A stretch of 64,000 bases of DNA from Maribacter algicola (GCF_003933245.1 NZ_QUSX01000002.1:248001-312000); one strand, 5' to 3'; numbered from the stretch's first letter, positions 52,936 to 62,857 are shown. Made by a program: numbers and translations. Notes: generated by a model from the sequence alone, not told the origin.

Positions 52936-54219
52936 TCAGTCTGCATTCAAAACAACGTACCCATCCTTCATCACAAAAGTGGTCTTGCGCATGGCACGAA
53001 TATCATTTAAGGGATTTCCCTGTACAGCAATGATATCGGCCAAAAACCCTTTTTTTAATTGTCCCAGTTGGTCCAAATGGAACATAGCAGCATTGCCGCT
53101 GGTTGCGGATACTAGGACGTCCTTGGGTCGCATCCCATATTCGACCATCAATTCCATTTCCCGATAGTTTTCGCCATGGGTAAAGACACCTACATCCCCT
53201 CCAAAAACAATCTGTACTCCTGATTCGAGGGCCAGCTTAAATGATTGTTTCTTTTGGGTAATACGTTCCGGTTCGGGGTCCTTCACTTTGTTCCATCCGC
53301 GGTATTGGGTAATGGCATCCCCTGCGGCCAGGGTAGGGCATAAGCCGATTCCTTTTTCCTTCATCATTTTGAAAATCTCAAGAGTGCCACCATCTCCGTG
53401 TTCTATGGTTTCCACACCACCCATAATGGCCCGTTTCATACCTTCCGGTGTACTGGCATGGGCTACCACATATTTCCCAGCACTTTTGGCGGTCGCTACC
53501 ATGGCATCGATTTCCTCCTGTAAGAAGGTGGGCTGGGAATCCGCTCCGGGCGTCCAACGGTAGTCGGCATAGATTTTTATCAAGTCAGCTCCGTTGCCCA
53601 TTTGCGTTCGTACGGTTTTAATAGCCTCTTCCTTTCCGCTAACCGGCTCTGCTCCCAAGGGAACTGTGACACCATCGTGAAATCCTTTGGGCCCGTATGC
53701 CCCTGTGGCCACAATGGCCGGACCTGCCACCAACATTCTTGGACCTACAATGATTCCCTCCTCAATGGTCTTTTTTAAATAGACGTCTGTATATCCTGCA
53801 CCCTCGGCGCCTAAATCCCGCGTAGTAGTGATACCTGCCATCAATGTGTTTTTGGCATGAACCGAACCCCGGATGGCCCGTTCTACCGGCGATTCCTTGA
53901 GCACTTGGTCGTTCCAGTCGGTTTCGTTGTATGGATGTAATAACAAGTGGGAATGGCCCTCGATGATACCAGGCATTAAGGTGGTGCCGGACAATTCGAT
54001 TTCTTGGGTCCCTCTTGGTTTTTTTAAATCCTGACCGTTTCCTACATACGTAATTTGGTTATTCTCTACCAAAACGACCCAATTCTCATGGACATCAGTA
54101 CCATCGAAGATACGGTCGGGTTTCAACAAGGTCTGGGCGGAAGTATTCAATAAACATCCGAATAGTAATACCCAAAGGGAAACAAGTTTAATTCTTTGCT
54201 GCATGTTGTGCAATTTCAT
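52936..54219 (-). CDS. amidohydrolase, Xaa-Pro dipeptidase-like, secreted
   Basis: A 427-residue exported enzyme of the amidohydrolase superfamily with a signal peptide (LLFGCLLNTSAQ). Metal-site residues are kept: GHSH, the two His in YVVAHASTPEG and ETIEHGDGG, and Asp in FGGDVG. It belongs to the group that includes Xaa-Arg/Lys and Xaa-Pro dipeptidases. The ATG at 54219 has AGGAAAAAC eight bases upstream and overlaps the preceding gene's end; an ATG at 54204 is also possible. Third gene of three tandem amidohydrolases. Confidence 0.9.
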   Translation of the reverse strand: MKLHNMQQRIKLVSLWVLLFGCLLNTSAQTLLKPDRIFDGTDVHENWVVLVENNQITYVGNGQDLKKPRGTQEIELSGTTLMPGIIEGHSHLLLHPYNETDWNDQVLKESPVERAIRGSVHAKNTLMAGITTTRDLGAEGAGYTDVYLKKTIEEGIIVGPRMLVAGPAIVATGAYGPKGFHDGVTVPLGAEPVSGKEEAIKTVRTQMGNGADLIKIYADYRWTPGADSQPTFLQEEIDAMVATAKSAGKYVVAHASTPEGMKRAIMGGVETIEHGDGGTLEIFKMMKEKGIGLCPTLAAGDAITQYRGWNKVKDPEPERITQKKQSFKLALESGVQIVFGGDVGVFTHGENYREMELMVEYGMRPKDVLVSATSGNAAMFHLDQLGQLKKGFLADIIAVQGNPLNDIRAMRKTTFVMKDGYVVLNAD

Positions 54220-55561
54220 TTAGTTTTTCCTGAATCATTTCCTTGGACAAGAACTGTCCTCTCACAATAACACCTTCATTTTGTTGTAAGGCCGATAGAC
54301 TTTCTAAAGGATTTCCATTAAGCAGTATCAAATCTGCCCAAAACCCTTCTTTGACCTGACCGTAGTCATCTTCTGCCTTAAAGAATACCGCGGGATTTAC
54401 CGTACCGGATTGAATGATTTTCAACGGTGTCATACCTGCGCTCTTCATACCGGCCATTTCATGATGAATGGAAAATCCGGGGACATTAAAAAGCTGAGGA
54501 GCGTCCGAACCCAACAAAATACCCTGACCGTTTGCCTGAAGTTTTTTAATAAGTTGCCTTCGGATGGCGTCGAACTGCTGCCATTGTGCTTCCGTAAAAC
54601 TTTCGTCCTCCATATAGCTATTCTTGGTTTTACGCCAATTCTCCAAGGTAGTTTTGGGCATGTATTTCATTTCGGGCTGACTAAGTAATTCATCTGCCGA
54701 AATTGGGGCGAACCATCTTTCAAATAGACTTTGTGTGGGTACGATCCAAACCCTGTTCGCTTTGGAAAGCGTAACCAGTTCGTCAATTTTGGTGGTATCG
54801 GCCAAAGGGGTAAATGCATATCCAAAGAATCCATTATCGCTTGGTTTTACATTGGCAGATTTCGGAACGAGTCCCTCTAGAAACCCGTCCACATGGTCAA
54901 TGGAGGCATATTTGCTTTCCAAAGCATGGCGAATACCAACATCTACGGGAACGTGGCCGGCAAAAGGAATGCCTACGCTGTTGGCGGTCTCCACCACTTG
55001 GTCAAACACCTCCCGTTGTATGCCCGGATGTATCTTTAAAAAATCGTAACCGTCTTTTTGATATTGCGTTACCTTTTCAATGGCTTCCTCCTTTGAGGTT
55101 ACTGAGTTCCCATTTAAAGAAGGACTTGAAGTATAAATCCTTGGACTTACTAAATTTCCATTTGCGGCCTTCTCCCTTAATTCCAAGTGTATTGGATTTC
55201 CAAGCATTCCTCGGATAGTCGTTACGCCGTTGGACAGGTACAAAAACAAGGTTTCGTTTATTCGCTCCTCACCGACTTCAGGAGGGGGGATATGGGCGTG
55301 CATTTCTGCGAGTCCGGGCATCAGGTATTTTCCGGACCCGTTGATTACTGTTTTAAAAAGTGCCGTGTCCACCGCTTTTTGGGAGATGGAACGTATCCGA
55401 CCTGAATCGATAACCACATAACTGTTTTTCAAAACCGAACCGTTCGTGACATCGATAATGGAAATATCGGAAATTAGGATATCCTTTTTGGTCTCGATTT
55501 GATTTCCATCGTTACAGGCAATCAAAAAAGTCAGAAATACAAACAAAAGTGTTGTTTTCAT
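54188..55561 (-). CDS. amidohydrolase lipoprotein
   Basis: A 457-residue lipoprotein (lipobox TFLIAC) of the same superfamily. Metal-site residues are MHAHIPPPE, GHVPVDVGIRHALES, DHVDGF and GSDAPQ. The N-terminal beta domain contains ISDISIIDVTNGSVLKN. Its stop overlaps the start of the next amidohydrolase, so the two are coupled. Upstream it has two GGTGTTCRTGAA repeats. Activity on dipeptides is likely from the family but substrate is unknown. Confidence 0.9.
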   Translation of the reverse strand: MKTTLLFVFLTFLIACNDGNQIETKKDILISDISIIDVTNGSVLKNSYVVIDSGRIRSISQKAVDTALFKTVINGSGKYLMPGLAEMHAHIPPPEVGEERINETLFLYLSNGVTTIRGMLGNPIHLELREKAANGNLVSPRIYTSSPSLNGNSVTSKEEAIEKVTQYQKDGYDFLKIHPGIQREVFDQVVETANSVGIPFAGHVPVDVGIRHALESKYASIDHVDGFLEGLVPKSANVKPSDNGFFGYAFTPLADTTKIDELVTLSKANRVWIVPTQSLFERWFAPISADELLSQPEMKYMPKTTLENWRKTKNSYMEDESFTEAQWQQFDAIRRQLIKKLQANGQGILLGSDAPQLFNVPGFSIHHEMAGMKSAGMTPLKIIQSGTVNPAVFFKAEDDYGQVKEGFWADLILLNGNPLESLSALQQNEGVIVRGQFLSKEMIQEKLNEIAQHAAKN

Positions 55562-55622
55562 CTGTTTATTTTTATTGTTATTAATAGATCAGATGCAATT
55601 ATTCACATCATTTTATTTACAT

Positions 55623-55701
55623 AGGTGTTCATGAATCTTCGATTTCGCCAATAACCATTTACTCACGAAGCTTGTCTATTTTTAAAACAGGTGTTCGTGA
55701 A
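55623..55701. promoter_or_regulatory. direct repeats upstream of the amidohydrolase gene
   Basis: AGGTGTTCATGAA at 55623-55635 and AGGTGTTCGTGAA at 55689-55701, spaced by 66 bases, in the 189-base gap before the amidohydrolase start at 55561. The core TTCRTGAA is near-palindromic, so each copy could bind a dimer. The repeats suggest cooperative regulation of the amidohydrolase pair. Confidence 0.45.
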
Positions 55702-55750
55702 CCCTTGGTTTCAGTGGGTATCAAGACTTGTTATGGCTCATTTCATACCA

Positions 55751-57160
55751 TTAATTGGGTATTAGTTGTTCCAAGGATTCCTTGGTAAATTTTTCACCGT
55801 GTTTAAACACCATAAATATTTTTTGGGTGTTCTGAATATTTTCAAGGGGATTGTTATCCAAAATCACGATATCGGCCACTTTGCCGGATTCCAAGGTTCC
55901 GTAGTCCGACTCTTGTTTTAGAAATTTGGCCCCGTTATAGGCCGAAGCCTTTAAGGCATCCAATGGAGATATGCCCGCATCTACCATGGCCTCCATTTCC
56001 TTATGGAGGGATATTCCGGGATAAGTATAGCTGTTAAAAGCACCACTATCAGATCCTGCCAATAGGGAAACCCCATTTTGGTTTAGGGTCCATGCCAATT
56101 TTTTGAAAAAGGTGTCCAACTCCTTTCGGTCCTGTATCGCCTTTTCAGAAGTATTTTTAGCCCGATTGATGCGCCCTTCATAGGTCTTGATAATTCCGGG
56201 AGCCATATATTTTAAATATGTGTCCTCGCTATGGTCCACCTCGTCCAAGTAACTAAGGGTATGCCCAATATGAAGTGTTGGCACCACAAACACATTTTTT
56301 TGTTTTAGGTGCTCATATGTTTGCTTGGCCACAGAATCATCATAAGTGGATTGCAGTATAGGCATGGCATCCCAAAAACCCATCTTGTTGTTTTGAAGTT
56401 GTTCGGTAACTGCGTCTTCTTGTGAGGAACAACCTTTCATGATGTAATACAGATGTTCCACAGCATCGATGCCTGCATCTATGGTGGATTCCAACGTAGC
56501 GGTAAAGGGCATGTGTCCGGAGGTAATCAATCCTCTTTTTTCCGCAGCGCGAATCGTATTGAGGTAGTTTTCTCCGGAAATCTTACTGTCATAGATTTTG
56601 ACAAAATCGGTTGGGATGGCTTCGAGAGAATCTAATGCCTTTTCTATATCCGCCTCCTTTTCTACTTCCAAAGAACCGGCCCAAGTTGCCCCGGGACCAT
56701 CTATTTTGGGTCCGGAGGTAAAGATAGTAGGTCCAACCATATCATTGTTTTCAATAGCCTTTTTCCATTGCATGACGGATGTGGTCAGGTCGCCGCCGGC
56801 ATCCCGTACGGTGGTGATTCCATTGGCGATGAAGAGTTCTAAAAAGCGTTTGTTGGCATCAATTAGGGAGTCGCCCCCGCGAAAATGTACGTGGTTGTCC
56901 CAAAATCCGGGTAAAATGAATTTTCCGGTGGCGTCTACCACATTTTTTGCGGTGGAGTTTTCATCGGCTTTATCATAGGACACTTCGGCAATGCGCCCAT
57001 CGGAAATATAAATATCACCCACGTTGACGGAGCCATCTTCCAAGTTTATGATATTTCCCCCCTTTAAAAGGGTATCATAGGAAACCTTTTTTTCTGCTTC
57101 ACAGTTTATCAACAGCAAAAACAACATTGCGATACCTAAAAAGGAAAATCCGTATCTCAT
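55751..57160 (-). CDS. amidohydrolase lipoprotein
   Basis: A 469-residue lipoprotein (lipobox LLLINC) of the amidohydrolase superfamily: DNHVHFRGGD (HxH), SGHMPFTATLE, EHLYY and GSDSGAF. The first of three adjacent paralogues, but the 189-base gap to the next suggests its own transcript. Cys246-like pairs are not conserved. Probably a periplasmic dipeptidase of the same kind as the neighbours. Upstream sits the CDP-alcohol transferase gene, 38 bases away. Confidence 0.9.
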   Translation of the reverse strand: MRYGFSFLGIAMLFLLLINCEAEKKVSYDTLLKGGNIINLEDGSVNVGDIYISDGRIAEVSYDKADENSTAKNVVDATGKFILPGFWDNHVHFRGGDSLIDANKRFLELFIANGITTVRDAGGDLTTSVMQWKKAIENNDMVGPTIFTSGPKIDGPGATWAGSLEVEKEADIEKALDSLEAIPTDFVKIYDSKISGENYLNTIRAAEKRGLITSGHMPFTATLESTIDAGIDAVEHLYYIMKGCSSQEDAVTEQLQNNKMGFWDAMPILQSTYDDSVAKQTYEHLKQKNVFVVPTLHIGHTLSYLDEVDHSEDTYLKYMAPGIIKTYEGRINRAKNTSEKAIQDRKELDTFFKKLAWTLNQNGVSLLAGSDSGAFNSYTYPGISLHKEMEAMVDAGISPLDALKASAYNGAKFLKQESDYGTLESGKVADIVILDNNPLENIQNTQKIFMVFKHGEKFTKESLEQLIPN

Positions 57161-57198
57161 CAGCTAAAAAATAAATTGAGTACGGAAGGTAAAAAGAA

Positions 57199-57966
57199 TT
57201 AGCGATTCAGTACTTGCCTAATCAGGATAAATATGAATATCATGATGGAATAGCCTATGAAAAAGGGAATGATATACTGTTGCCAGCCCAACGTAAACAT
57301 GAGACCAATAAGCAATAGTTGAAAGCCCAATCCAAATGAGGAAACCGCAGTCATAAACCAATTTGGAAAGGCTTTGCCTTTGGCGGCATTTTTATCCAAT
57401 CTGTAGATAATGGAATCAAAAGTACCATAGCACAAGGAGTATATCTTAAACATGGAGTTTACCGTTTTCTGACTTTCCCCTTTTAGCGCATTGGGGCTTT
57501 TATTTTCAAAAACCCGACTCGTGGTATCCCCATTATGCCTGTTCCGTAAAATCACATAGTAGTAATTGTAGAGGGTGCCCTGTAATTGAAGACAGATAAA
57601 GGATATTACCGTTAGCAGTAAAGAACCATCGGTAACGTACCAGATAGTCAAGAACAAGATCAGGTTTAAGACAATATCAGATATGGAATCTAAATACCTT
57701 CCCGTATGTGAAGGTGTATTTTTGGCCCTCGCCAATTCTCCATCGGCGGCATCTAAAATTGATTTTAGAATTAAAAACAGAAACGCCAATCCGTAATATT
57801 CATTGAGCAGGAGTACTATTGCGGTTAAACCGCTTACAAAGAATGCAACCGTAATATGAACAGGGGTTAGGGAGGTTGTTTTTATTGCTTGGACCAGTTG
57901 AAAGGCAACTGATCTTCCGTAATCCGATAGATCTAAAAAACGATGTTCTTCGGGTAATTTGGACAT
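57199..57966 (-). CDS. CDP-alcohol phosphatidyltransferase
   Basis: A 255-residue integral membrane enzyme with about six helices. The full family motif is present: DGELARAKNTPSHTG and then RYLDSISD, which together match D-G-x2-A-R-x8-G-x3-D-x3-D, with the last Asp as the proposed base. It transfers a phosphatidyl or related group from a CDP-lipid to an alcohol; the acceptor is unknown. The ATG at 57966 is chosen over an upstream one at 58005. It has no clear operon partner. Confidence 0.92.
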   Translation of the reverse strand: MSKLPEEHRFLDLSDYGRSVAFQLVQAIKTTSLTPVHITVAFFVSGLTAIVLLLNEYYGLAFLFLILKSILDAADGELARAKNTPSHTGRYLDSISDIVLNLILFLTIWYVTDGSLLLTVISFICLQLQGTLYNYYYVILRNRHNGDTTSRVFENKSPNALKGESQKTVNSMFKIYSLCYGTFDSIIYRLDKNAAKGKAFPNWFMTAVSSFGLGFQLLLIGLMFTLGWQQYIIPFFIGYSIMIFIFILIRQVLNR

Positions 57967-58100
57967 TTTGATTGTATCTGATTGAAATGTCAATAACGGG
58001 AACACGCTAGCTTGTCATATCAAACAAATACACGGCAAAAATAGGGCTTTATTCGGTTTAATCGATAATACAAGTGCTTATATGAGAAAAGTAAATGGTG

Positions 58101-58682
58101 TTACCTTCCACCTCCGTTTCTATATTTAATATTTTCATGGCAATGCTGTAATATTTCGTTGATGCGTTTTTGTCTTGTTTCATCGCGCTTTGCTTGATTC
58201 AACCAATAGAGATAACTCTTTTGTTGCCCTCTGGTGAAGTTCTGGAAGTTTTTGAAAGCCTGTTCATTGTTATCGAATGCGGATTGTAAGTCCTCAGGTA
58301 CCTTACCCGTTTCCACATCGTCCAAGGCACTCCATGATCCGTTTTGCTTGGCTATCCGAATGGATTCTAGTCCGGTTTTATGCATTAATCCTTCTGCCTT
58401 AAGCTTTTTTATGTAGTCCTTATTGACCTTGCTCCATACGCTTTTAGGTTTTCTCGGACAGAAATACTGTCTTCTTTTACCATCGCCCAAACTTTTTACT
58501 GTGCTATCGATCCATCCGTAACAAAGGGCTACTTTTACGGCTTCCTCCCAGCGCATACTGTCGTTGGCATGTGCAACCTTGAAAAATATCAAGTAAATTC
58601 CGGAATGCTTATCATGGTTAATGTGTAACCATTCCCTAAATTCCGTATCATTTTTGAAATAGAGCTCTGGTATTTTTGACAT
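58101..58682 (-). CDS. YdeI/OmpD-associated family protein
   Basis: A 193-residue cytoplasmic protein of the YdeI/OmdA family. KVALCYGWIDSTVKSLGDGKRRQYFCPRKPKSVWSKVNKDYIKK is the most diagnostic region, and the Lys/Arg-rich C-terminus (QKRINEILQHC) follows. Members have been linked to bacteriocin protection but the mechanism is unknown. The ATG at 58682 is preferred because it matches the family start MSKIPELYF; the frame extends upstream without a motif. Single gene. Confidence 0.86.
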   Translation of the reverse strand: MSKIPELYFKNDTEFREWLHINHDKHSGIYLIFFKVAHANDSMRWEEAVKVALCYGWIDSTVKSLGDGKRRQYFCPRKPKSVWSKVNKDYIKKLKAEGLMHKTGLESIRIAKQNGSWSALDDVETGKVPEDLQSAFDNNEQAFKNFQNFTRGQQKSYLYWLNQAKRDETRQKRINEILQHCHENIKYRNGGGR

Positions 58683-58738
58683 ATAATCTTTTTTCAGTGT
58701 TAAATTGTGTTTAAAATACAATTTTAGTCTATAAACAA

Positions 58739-58769
58739 TTGGTTCATAAGCTAGCGAAACCTATTTTTG
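58739..58769 (+). promoter_or_regulatory. Bacteroidota-type promoter for the cytochrome c ThuA gene
   Basis: A -7 element TATTTTTG (58762-58769) matches TAnnTTTG exactly. A -33-like TTGG (58739-58742) is 19 bases upstream of it. The expected start is about 25-30 bases before the ATG at 58805. The fit to the consensus is good at -7 and weaker at -33. Confidence 0.5.
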
Positions 58770-58804
58770 AGGCTTATTAAACCGACAAACAACAAAATTT
58801 ACGT

Positions 58805-61800
58805 ATGAAAAAAGTTTTTAATGCGCTGCTTTTGGGCTTTGCGCTTATTATTGTCTCATGTGGTGGCAATAAACGTGAAGGGGAACCTAAGGTCTTGGTA
58901 TTCTCCAAAACCATGGGTTTTAAACACGCATCTATACCTGCAGGAATTGCCGCACTGCAAAAGATGGGACAAGAAAACGGTTTTGCCGTTGATACGACCA
59001 AAAATGCGGATATGTTTACGGATGATAACCTAAAACAATATTCTGCGGTGGTTTTCTTAAGCACTACAGGTAATGTTCTAGATCAATTCCAGGAAGCCGC
59101 CTTTGAGCGTTATATCCAAGCAGGTGGTGGTTACGTGGGTATACATGCCGCTGCCGATACCGAATATGATTGGGGCTGGTACAACGATCTTGCGGGAGCC
59201 CAGTTCTTGAGCCACCCTAGTGGAACACCCAATGCAGATTTCATCATCAAGGACAAAAACTTTATCGCTACGGAGTTTTTTACGGATAGTGTTTGGAACA
59301 GGGACGATGAGCTTTATAATTATAAAAATATAAATCCGGATGTAAATGTCTTAATGACGTTGGACGAATCTACCTATGAAGGCGGTCAGAATGGGGATTT
59401 TCACCCTATTGCTTGGTACCACGATTTTGATGGAGGCCGTGCCTTTTATACTGGGGGCGGACATACGGATGAAAGCTTTTCGGAGGAACTATTTTTAAAA
59501 CATGTGTTGGGCGGAATCAAATACGCCATTGGGGAAAATGAATTGTTGGATTATTCCAAGGTAAAATCTCAAATCCCTCCGGATACGGATAGATTTTCCA
59601 AGGTTATATTGTCCGAAGGTCAGTTTTTTGAACCGACGGAAATGGCCGTATTGCCCAATAATGATGTGTTAATTGCACAGAGAAGGGGTGAAATAATGCT
59701 TTATGATGATGAGACCAAAGAATTAAAGGAAGTAGCCAAATTGGATGTCTATTGGAAAACCTTGGAAACCCCGGGGGTTAATGCAGAGGAAGGTGTAATG
59801 GGTTTGCAGAAAGATCCTGATTATGCCAATAACAATTGGATTTATGTGTATTATGCCCCTACTGGCGACAAATGGGTAAATCGTCTGTCCCGTTTTAAGT
59901 ATGCCGACGGCAATTTTGATTTAGATTCGGAACAGATAATTTTGGATGTAGATTCACAACGAGAAATTTGTTGTCATACAGGTGGTTCCATCGCCTTTGG
60001 TCCTGATAATCTTCTTTACCTATCTACGGGGGACAACTCCACGCCATTTAACGAAAAGGGAGAAAAATATGTGAACAACGGTTTTGCGCCATTGAACGAT
60101 ACGCCAGGGCATGAGCAGTACGATGCTAGAAGGAGTTCAGGGAACACCAATGACCTTCGTGGAAAAATCCTAAGGATAAAGGTGAACGAGGATGGTAGCT
60201 ACGATATCCCTGAAGGAAACCTTTTCCCTATGGGAACCGAAAAGACAAGGCCTGAAATTTATACCATGGGACATAGAAATCCTTATAGAATATCCGTGGA
60301 TGTAAAACGCGGCTATGTTTATTGGGGCGATGTTGGACCCGATGCAAGGGTGGATAGTTTGAAAACGAGGGGTCCAAGAGGATATGACGAAATGAACCAG
60401 GCACGTCAGCCTGGTAACTTTGGTTGGCCATTGTTCATTGGTGACAACTATGCCTACAAGGAATACAATTATGAAACGGGGGAAACCGGAGAAGCATTTG
60501 ATCCACAAAAACCGATGAATACCTCTAGAAACAATACGGGATTAACGGAATTGCCACCGGCGATGCCAGCTTATGTTTTTTACCCTTATGATGAATCCAG
60601 TCAGTTTCCTCAAACGACTACTGGTGGTAGAAACGCCATGGCAGGTCCCACCTATTATTCTGATTTGTATACCGGCGAGGACAAATTACCCGACTATTAT
60701 GATGGTAAAGTGATTATCTATGATTGGATGCGTGGCTGGATGTTTGCGGTGCATTTGAAGGAAGATGGTAGTTTTAATAAAATGGAACCCTTTGCGCCAG
60801 AAGTGAAATTGAACAACCTTATAGATATGGAGATGAGTCCTGATGGAAGGGTATATCTTTTGGAATACGGTAGTGGTTGGTTTTCCCAAAATGCCAACTC
60901 AGGGTTGTCCTATATTGAATTTAATGGTGGAAACAGACCTCCTGTCATTGATAATATGATTGTCGAGACGACAGCGGGAAAAACACCACTTGCCATTAAT
61001 GCTTCCGTTGTTGCCAGCGACAGGGAAGGAGACAACATAACCTATACATGGGACTTTGGTAACGGAGAAACCAAGGAAACTACGGAACCCAACGTTAGCT
61101 ACACCTATACAGATGCGGGGGCGTATAACTTGAGCGTTACCGTTGGGGATGACAAAGGAGAATCCGCAGTGAGTGAAAGTACCGGGATTGTTGCCGGTAA
61201 TTCCAGACCTGAGGTAACCATTAACCTAAATGGAGGTACTCCGGCCTTTTATTTACCTGGCCAAAAAATAGCGTATGAGGTGAGCGTAACCGACCCTGAT
61301 GGTGGAACGGTGGATGAAAGTAATGTCTTCGTGAGTGTGGACTATCTGGAAGGGTTGGACAAAGTGACCATGAATTTAGGGCACCAACAGGTATCGGCAG
61401 CCGTTACAGGTAAGGCCCTTGCGCAGTCCATGGATTGTAAGACCTGTCATAAGGAAGCGGAAGCATCCATAGGACCAAACTATATGGACGTTGCCCAAAA
61501 GTATAAGAATAGAAGAGATGCCTTGAGTTATTTACAAACAAGGATAAAAACCGGAGGTAACGGTGTATGGGGCGAGGTAACCATGCCCGCGCACCCTAAA
61601 ATCACCAGTGATGAAACAAGACAGATCGCTCTGTATATCCTATCCTTGGCAGGAGACCAAAAAGAGGAAAAGTCACTTCCTTTAAAGGGTACTATCACAG
61701 CAGAAGCTTCGGCTCCAGGAAATATGTTGGTGCTGACTGCCAGTTTCACGGATGATGGTGCAGAAGGTACCATTCCATTAACAGGCTCCAAGTCTGTTGC

Positions 61801-62197
61801 TATTCCAAGTAGCACAATCCAGCTGACCGAGGATATGAAAACCAGCAATATGCAGGCCATGAAATTTGGCGGTATGGACCTTATGCTCTTGAATGGCGCT
61901 GCGGGATGGTTGGAATTGAAAGACACTTCGCTTAAAGGAGTGAATGCCTTAGTACTCAATGCAGGTTGGCAAAGCCCTCCTAATTTGAGTTATACCTTTC
62001 AGATCCATGAGAACACCCCAGATGGTCCTGTTGTTGGTGAAGGAACCATGCCGGCCCAAACCGGAGGTCAGGGAACACAGGTCAATGTTCCTATCACGGG
62101 GACTGTTTCTGGCAATGGACCTTTTTATGTGACCTACAAGGCAGAAGAAGGTAAGGAACCCTCTATGGTTGCATTAACGGGCGCTATGTTCAATTAA
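58805..62197 (+). CDS. ThuA - sugar dehydrogenase - PKD - cytochrome c fusion lipoprotein
   Basis: An 1130-residue exported lipoprotein (lipobox LIIVSC). In order: a ThuA-like domain (about 35-250; YVGIHAAADTEYDWGW); a glucose/sorbosone dehydrogenase-type propeller (about 260-700; EGVMGLQKDPDYANNNWIYVYY and the CCHTGGSIAFGPDNLLYLSTGDNS loop); a PKD domain (about 720-810; YTWDFGNGET); a class I cytochrome c with C878-K-T-C881-H882 and a distal Met in WGEVTMPAHP; and a C-terminal carbohydrate-binding-like jelly roll (about 960-1130). Sugar oxidation with haem c as acceptor is inferred. It is a single gene ending in a strong terminator. Confidence 0.92.
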   Translation: MKKVFNALLLGFALIIVSCGGNKREGEPKVLVFSKTMGFKHASIPAGIAALQKMGQENGFAVDTTKNADMFTDDNLKQYSAVVFLSTTGNVLDQFQEAAFERYIQAGGGYVGIHAAADTEYDWGWYNDLAGAQFLSHPSGTPNADFIIKDKNFIATEFFTDSVWNRDDELYNYKNINPDVNVLMTLDESTYEGGQNGDFHPIAWYHDFDGGRAFYTGGGHTDESFSEELFLKHVLGGIKYAIGENELLDYSKVKSQIPPDTDRFSKVILSEGQFFEPTEMAVLPNNDVLIAQRRGEIMLYDDETKELKEVAKLDVYWKTLETPGVNAEEGVMGLQKDPDYANNNWIYVYYAPTGDKWVNRLSRFKYADGNFDLDSEQIILDVDSQREICCHTGGSIAFGPDNLLYLSTGDNSTPFNEKGEKYVNNGFAPLNDTPGHEQYDARRSSGNTNDLRGKILRIKVNEDGSYDIPEGNLFPMGTEKTRPEIYTMGHRNPYRISVDVKRGYVYWGDVGPDARVDSLKTRGPRGYDEMNQARQPGNFGWPLFIGDNYAYKEYNYETGETGEAFDPQKPMNTSRNNTGLTELPPAMPAYVFYPYDESSQFPQTTTGGRNAMAGPTYYSDLYTGEDKLPDYYDGKVIIYDWMRGWMFAVHLKEDGSFNKMEPFAPEVKLNNLIDMEMSPDGRVYLLEYGSGWFSQNANSGLSYIEFNGGNRPPVIDNMIVETTAGKTPLAINASVVASDREGDNITYTWDFGNGETKETTEPNVSYTYTDAGAYNLSVTVGDDKGESAVSESTGIVAGNSRPEVTINLNGGTPAFYLPGQKIAYEVSVTDPDGGTVDESNVFVSVDYLEGLDKVTMNLGHQQVSAAVTGKALAQSMDCKTCHKEAEASIGPNYMDVAQKYKNRRDALSYLQTRIKTGGNGVWGEVTMPAHPKITSDETRQIALYILSLAGDQKEEKSLPLKGTITAEASAPGNMLVLTASFTDDGAEGTIPLTGSKSVAIPSSTIQLTEDMKTSNMQAMKFGGMDLMLLNGAAGWLELKDTSLKGVNALVLNAGWQSPPNLSYTFQIHENTPDGPVVGEGTMPAQTGGQGTQVNVPITGTVSGNGPFYVTYKAEEGKEPSMVALTGAMFN

Positions 62198-62220
62198 GTT
62201 AATACGGACCTATTATACTA

Positions 62221-62248
62221 AAAGCCCGCTTGATGCGGGCTTTTTCAA
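62221..62248 (+). terminator. rho-independent terminator of the ThuA/cytochrome c gene
   Basis: Stem AAAGCCCGC / GCGGGCTTT (9 bp) with a TTGAT loop, followed by further T residues, 23 bases after the stop. Confidence 0.9.
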
Positions 62249-62269
62249 TTTATTAATAGGATTCACTAT

Positions 62270-62731
62270 TTAACTAATTTTCTGGCAAATGGCCTCTCCA
62301 ATCCCCATTAAGGAAGCTATTTCTTCTTCTGTGAAATCATAGGACACGGGTTTTGCTATTCCGATAGTACCATATAATTTTCCTTCATGTATCAATGGTG
62401 CGGCAAGCGACCCTTCTACTTTGGTCTCTTTTGCGGCTGGTCTGGCTACGCCAGACTCATCGGTTTGCAGGTTGCACATTTCTACGGGTTTCATACGTTC
62501 CGCGGCGATACCCGCCATACCTTTGCCTATGGGAATAGCCGAGACTTTCGGTAACAAAAAGTCGGGAATACCTTTTTGGGCCTTCAACTCCAGAATGGAG
62601 GTTCCTGATTTTAAAAAATGCAAAGTACCTGTAGAGCAACCGAAATGGCCAATAGTCTCTTCTAAAATACTTTGCCAATCGATGGGATTTTTTTCAAGTT
62701 GTGCCGATATTTTTTCGGGGATGTTATTCAT
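62270..62731 (-). CDS. GAF-domain protein
   Basis: A 153-residue protein made of one GAF domain: ETIGHFGCSTGTLHFLKSG, GIPDFLLPKVSAIPIGKGMAGIAAERMKP, and SLAAPLIHEGKLYGTIGIAKPVSYDFTEEE. Single GAF proteins bind small molecules or haem, or act as methionine-sulfoxide reductases, but the Cys pattern of the reductase (fRMsr) is incomplete here. The ATG at 62731 is chosen; the frame reaches 62740 by a TTG. It is convergent with the ThuA/cytochrome c gene. Confidence 0.86.
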   Translation of the reverse strand: MNNIPEKISAQLEKNPIDWQSILEETIGHFGCSTGTLHFLKSGTSILELKAQKGIPDFLLPKVSAIPIGKGMAGIAAERMKPVEMCNLQTDESGVARPAAKETKVEGSLAAPLIHEGKLYGTIGIAKPVSYDFTEEEIASLMGIGEAICQKIS

Positions 62732-62857
62732 GTTGATCAATAGAAATTTAAAATAATGATTTGCTATTTCCTCTAAAGATGGGCAATTTAGGGATATTAT
62801 CAGTTTTCATATTATGATATTTGTCAGCTACCCCTGATATGACCTTAGGCCTTTTAC

